Below, in pieces: positions 61,719 through 64,000 of a DNA stretch of 64,000 nt (position 1 is the first letter of the stretch; every line of letters starts with the position of its first letter). This stretch comes from Microbispora amethystogenes (GTDB taxonomy: Bacteria; Actinomycetota; Actinomycetes; Streptosporangiales; Streptosporangiaceae), in assembly GCF_016863015.1 (NCBI RefSeq), contig NZ_BOOB01000002.1, positions 49,381 through 113,380 on the forward strand, in the 5' to 3' direction. The position numbers and the translations under genes are program-made. A model generated the notes under the pieces. That model was not told the origin of the DNA. It worked only from the letters and a program-made list of their open reading frames with translations, and did no database searches.

Positions 61719-62936
61719 TCACCGGCTCTCCCGGACGGCCTGAGACGGGCCCGGGGCCTCTCCGGGGGTCCGCTCACGCCGCCTCTCGTAGCCGTGGAAG
61801 GCGGCCCAGCAGACGGCCAGGGCCGCCGCGAACGCCGGCAGCCACGCCAGGCGGGCGGCCACCCAGCCGGGATCGCCGGGGACGGTGTGCAGGCCGGGCA
61901 GCGCCCGGCCGGCGAGCCGCAGGGCCGCCGCCGTGACCGCGATCATGGCGGTCTGGTGCCAGAGGAAGATCGTCATCGCGGAGAGGTTGGCCGCGGCCAC
62001 GAGCGCCCAGGCGGCGGGGCGGCGCAGCACCCGTCGCAGCGGGCTGGACAGCACCAGGGCCGCCCCGCACTGGGCCAGCCCGAACGTGACGGCCGCCAGG
62101 GTGGGCGGAGCCTGGTTGGAGACCGGTGCGCCCGGCACGCCGACCATGGAGGCCGGATAGCCGGCCCACAGGACGAGGCCGCCGGTGGCGGCGGCGCCGC
62201 CGAGCAGCAGCGCCCATCCGGTCATGCGGCCGCCCAGGCGCCCGCGCGCCCACAGGGCGCCGAGGCAGTACGGCACCAGCCAGCCGGTCCCCACGTTGAT
62301 CCAGCCGAGCCAGGAGGGCCCGCCGAGGCCGAACCGTACGAGGTCGACGGCCGCGACGGCGGCGAGCGGCCACGCGGGATGCAGCGGGCCGGGGTGCGGT
62401 CGAGCGGAGTGCGGGTGGGCGGAGTGCGGGTGGGCGGAGTGCGGTCGAGCGGTGAGCGGGGTCGCCGCCGTCAGCGCCGCGAAGACCACCAGGAACCACA
62501 TCGGCGACCACACCAGCTTGACCAGCGCGTACACGGTCCCGGGGTCGGCGCCCGCGGCGAGCGTCGCGACCGCCACCGCGCTCCACACTCCCAGCACGGG
62601 CACGACCGGACGGAACAGGCGGGCGGTCCGGGCGGCGGCCCAGCGCATGTGGCCGGCGCCCCGGTCCCGGGCCCGGCCGTGGCTCTCCACGGCCACCCGC
62701 CCGCCCACGAAGAAGAACACCGCCATGGTCTGCAGCAGCCAGGAGACGGGCGCGAGCCCCGGCATGTACTTCAACGGGCTGGTGACGCGCAGAGCGCCGC
62801 TGTCGGCGACCGGCGCGGTCACCAGCCAGTGGCCGAGCACCACCCCGAGGATGGCGAGGGCACGCAACGCGTCGACGGCGCGGTCGCGCCCGGCGGGGGT
62901 CGCCTCCTCGACACGCCGGACGAGGTCACCGATCAC
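61719..62936 (-). CDS. membrane acyltransferase, OafA-like (acyltransferase 3 family)
   Basis: 405 residues, about ten membrane helices. RDRAVDALRALAILGVVLGHW matches the R/H motif at the start of acyltransferase-3 proteins; RTARLFRPVVPVLG and SAMTIFLWHQTAMI are further motifs. A loop contains four 15-bp repeats (62394-62453) giving His/Pro/Ser/Ala repeats. GTG 62936 overlaps the upstream stop (GTGA), so it is coupled to the hydrolase. It probably acylates a cell-surface or exported compound. Confidence 0.86.
   Translation of the reverse strand: MIGDLVRRVEEATPAGRDRAVDALRALAILGVVLGHWLVTAPVADSGALRVTSPLKYMPGLAPVSWLLQTMAVFFFVGGRVAVESHGRARDRGAGHMRWAAARTARLFRPVVPVLGVWSAVAVATLAAGADPGTVYALVKLVWSPMWFLVVFAALTAATPLTARPHSAHPHSAHPHSARPHPGPLHPAWPLAAVAAVDLVRFGLGGPSWLGWINVGTGWLVPYCLGALWARGRLGGRMTGWALLLGGAAATGGLVLWAGYPASMVGVPGAPVSNQAPPTLAAVTFGLAQCGAALVLSSPLRRVLRRPAAWALVAAANLSAMTIFLWHQTAMIAVTAAALRLAGRALPGLHTVPGDPGWVAARLAWLPAFAAALAVCWAAFHGYERRRERTPGEAPGPSQAVRESR
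62394..62453 (-). repeat. 15-bp tandem repeat, four units, in the acyltransferase gene
   Basis: Units at 62394, 62409, 62424 and 62439; the two central ones are identical. On the coding strand each adds five residues (PHSAH/R type) in an external or cytoplasmic loop. Confidence 0.9.
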
Positions 62937-64000
62937 GACCCCGCCTCGGCGGTCGCCTGGCCGGAGACGATGCGGGCGACGGCGGCCAGCGCGGGGGAGC
63001 CGTCCTTCAGGTAGTCGCTGTGGCCGCCGTCCCCGGCGGCGAAGATCCGTGCGCCGAACCGGGGATCCACGGGGTCCGCGCCGAGTCCGACCGTGCCGAA
63101 GGGCAGGCGCACCGCCGCGTGCGGCAGGCGGCCGACCCAGTCCCCGGTGCCTCGGGCGGCCCAGACGGCGGCCCGGGTGCCCATCGCCGCGGCGTCGTCC
63201 ACCCCGGCGCCGGGGCTGCCGTAGAGGACGACGTCCGCGACGTCCAGGCCGTGCGCGGCCCGGCCGCACACCACGGCGCCGTACGAGTGACACAGCAGGC
63301 TGACGCGGGCGGCGGGCCTGAGCCCGGCCAGGTCCCGTACGAAGGCGCGCAGGGCGGGGGCGGCCTCGTCGGCGCGGCCGGGGGTCGCCGCCGCGAGGCT
63401 CACCGTGCTCGGGGTCCGGTACCCGAGCCAGGCGACGACGGCCCCCCGGCTCCCGAGCGTCCGCTGCAGCCGCATCGAGCCGCCCCGGAGCAGCCCGTAC
63501 GTGTCGAGGCCGGTGCCGGATCCGGGGACGATCACCGCGATCCGGTCGGCCCGGGCCAGGTCGCCGAACACCTCGGCGGCCCGTCCGCCGTCCCGGCCGT
63601 CGAAGGACAGGAAGTGCCGCGCGGGATCGGCCATGGCCCGCAGCATGGCGGCCCGCCACCGGTGGCCCCGCGCCGCCGCGGCCCGCATGGCCGCCTCGAC
63701 GGCGCCCCGGGTGGCGGCGTACCGGTCCGCCAGAGCGGTGGGGGTCACGGCCCACAGCGGGGGCAGGGGCGGCGGGACGGGCGCGGGGACCGCCTCGGGA
63801 CGCGCCGCGCCGATCACCGGGACGGCCAGCGCCGCGGTGACGAGCGAGGCCAGCAGCCTCCGGCGTCGCCGGGCCGGGTGTGGACGGCGTCGGCCCAGAC
63901 GGCCCCGGCCGAGGGTGCCCAGGGCCAGGGCGCTCCGGGCCAGGGCGCACCGGGCCAGGGCGCACCGGGCCAGGGCGCACCGGGCCAGTGGGCTCTGGGT
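62933..64000 (-). CDS. alpha/beta hydrolase, DUF1023-type, 5' end outside window
   Basis: The coding frame stays open from the stop at 62933 to the window end. A hydrophobic stretch preceded by five Arg (RRRRRLLASLVTAALAVPVIGAA, coding about 63808-63871) looks like a signal peptide, so the true start probably lies beyond 64000; GTG 63817 is the first listed start but would cut the signal. Catalytic motif LLCHSYGAVV (Ser) plus VIVPGSGTGLDTYGLL and LYGSPGAGVDDAA are DUF1023-like. The far N-terminal codons consist of 15-bp repeats and may not be translated. Confidence 0.8.
   Translation of the reverse strand, partial: TQSPLARCALARCALARCALARSALALGTLGRGRLGRRRPHPARRRRRLLASLVTAALAVPVIGAARPEAVPAPVPPPLPPLWAVTPTALADRYAATRGAVEAAMRAAAARGHRWRAAMLRAMADPARHFLSFDGRDGGRAAEVFGDLARADRIAVIVPGSGTGLDTYGLLRGGSMRLQRTLGSRGAVVAWLGYRTPSTVSLAAATPGRADEAAPALRAFVRDLAGLRPAARVSLLCHSYGAVVCGRAAHGLDVADVVLYGSPGAGVDDAAAMGTRAAVWAARGTGDWVGRLPHAAVRLPFGTVGLGADPVDPRFGARIFAAGDGGHSDYLKDGSPALAAVARIVSGQATAEAGS
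63922..63996 (-). repeat. 15-bp tandem repeat, five units, at the window end
   Basis: Units at 63922, 63937, 63952, 63967 and 63982, consensus gggccagggcgcacc; three are identical. The array may continue beyond the window. Confidence 0.9.

Overview
The window is chromosomal DNA of a high-GC actinobacterium. GTG and TTG starts, four-base start/stop overlaps and stable hairpin terminators are common. Actinobacterial marker families (DUF4191, DUF3043, PspAA/PspAB, a mycothiol-dependent isomerase, GlnE with two glutamine synthetases) support this. Gene content and order fit Streptosporangiaceae or relatives; this placement is inference.

Layout. 1-7.6 kb: a truncated SARP regulator, two paralogous NarL-type sensor kinases without adjacent response regulators, and between them a divergent MFS exporter / ArsR-type regulator pair. 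7.8-15.2 kb: a nitrogen block with glnA2 (GlnR box upstream), a possible hotdog-fold protein, an alpha/beta hydrolase, a class I glutamine amidotransferase and glnE. 15.2-23.0 kb: accessory DNA with a secreted beta-helix/CBM2 glycosidase, membrane proteins, a SnoaL-like protein, a methyltransferase, a VanZ-like protein, and two tiny coupled ORFs bracketed by copies of a palindromic repeat. 23.1-26.3 kb: glnA1 with a complete GlnR site, a membrane-anchored protein and an RDD protein. 26.4-31.6 kb: a two-component system, an antiporter-regulator-like protein, a CBS protein, an ArsB/NhaD-type transporter and a methyltransferase, sitting inside a gene order that is otherwise conserved. 31.6-40.3 kb: the lipoate and 2-oxoacid dehydrogenase block on the minus strand (DUF4191, lipA, lipB, peptidase, epimerase, sucB, lpd, pepA). 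40.4-46.2 kb: a GntR/DUF1648 pair, a CPBP protease and cobalamin genes cobS/cobU. 46.3-52.8 kb: an aldo/keto reductase, an SMI1-type protein, DUF3043 and the pspA-pspAA-htpX-pspAB envelope-stress operon. 52.9-64 kb: nadA, an ErpA/HesB protein, an adenosine-kinase-like protein, a cysteine desulfurase with TusA, ctaC-ctaD-ctaF, an L,D-transpeptidase, an acyltransferase and a DUF1023-type hydrolase cut by the window end.

Functional links. GlnR sites precede both glutamine synthetases, and glnE encodes the enzyme that would modify GlnA1 at Tyr402; the position equivalent in GlnA2 is not Tyr. LipA and LipB should supply lipoyl groups to SucB, but this LipB lacks the family's catalytic Cys and Lys. 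Short-period tandem repeats recur throughout: 14-bp arrays between convergent genes, multiples of 3 bp inside genes, and a composite 430-bp array between cobU and cobS. No rRNA, tRNA, CRISPR array or insertion sequence was seen.
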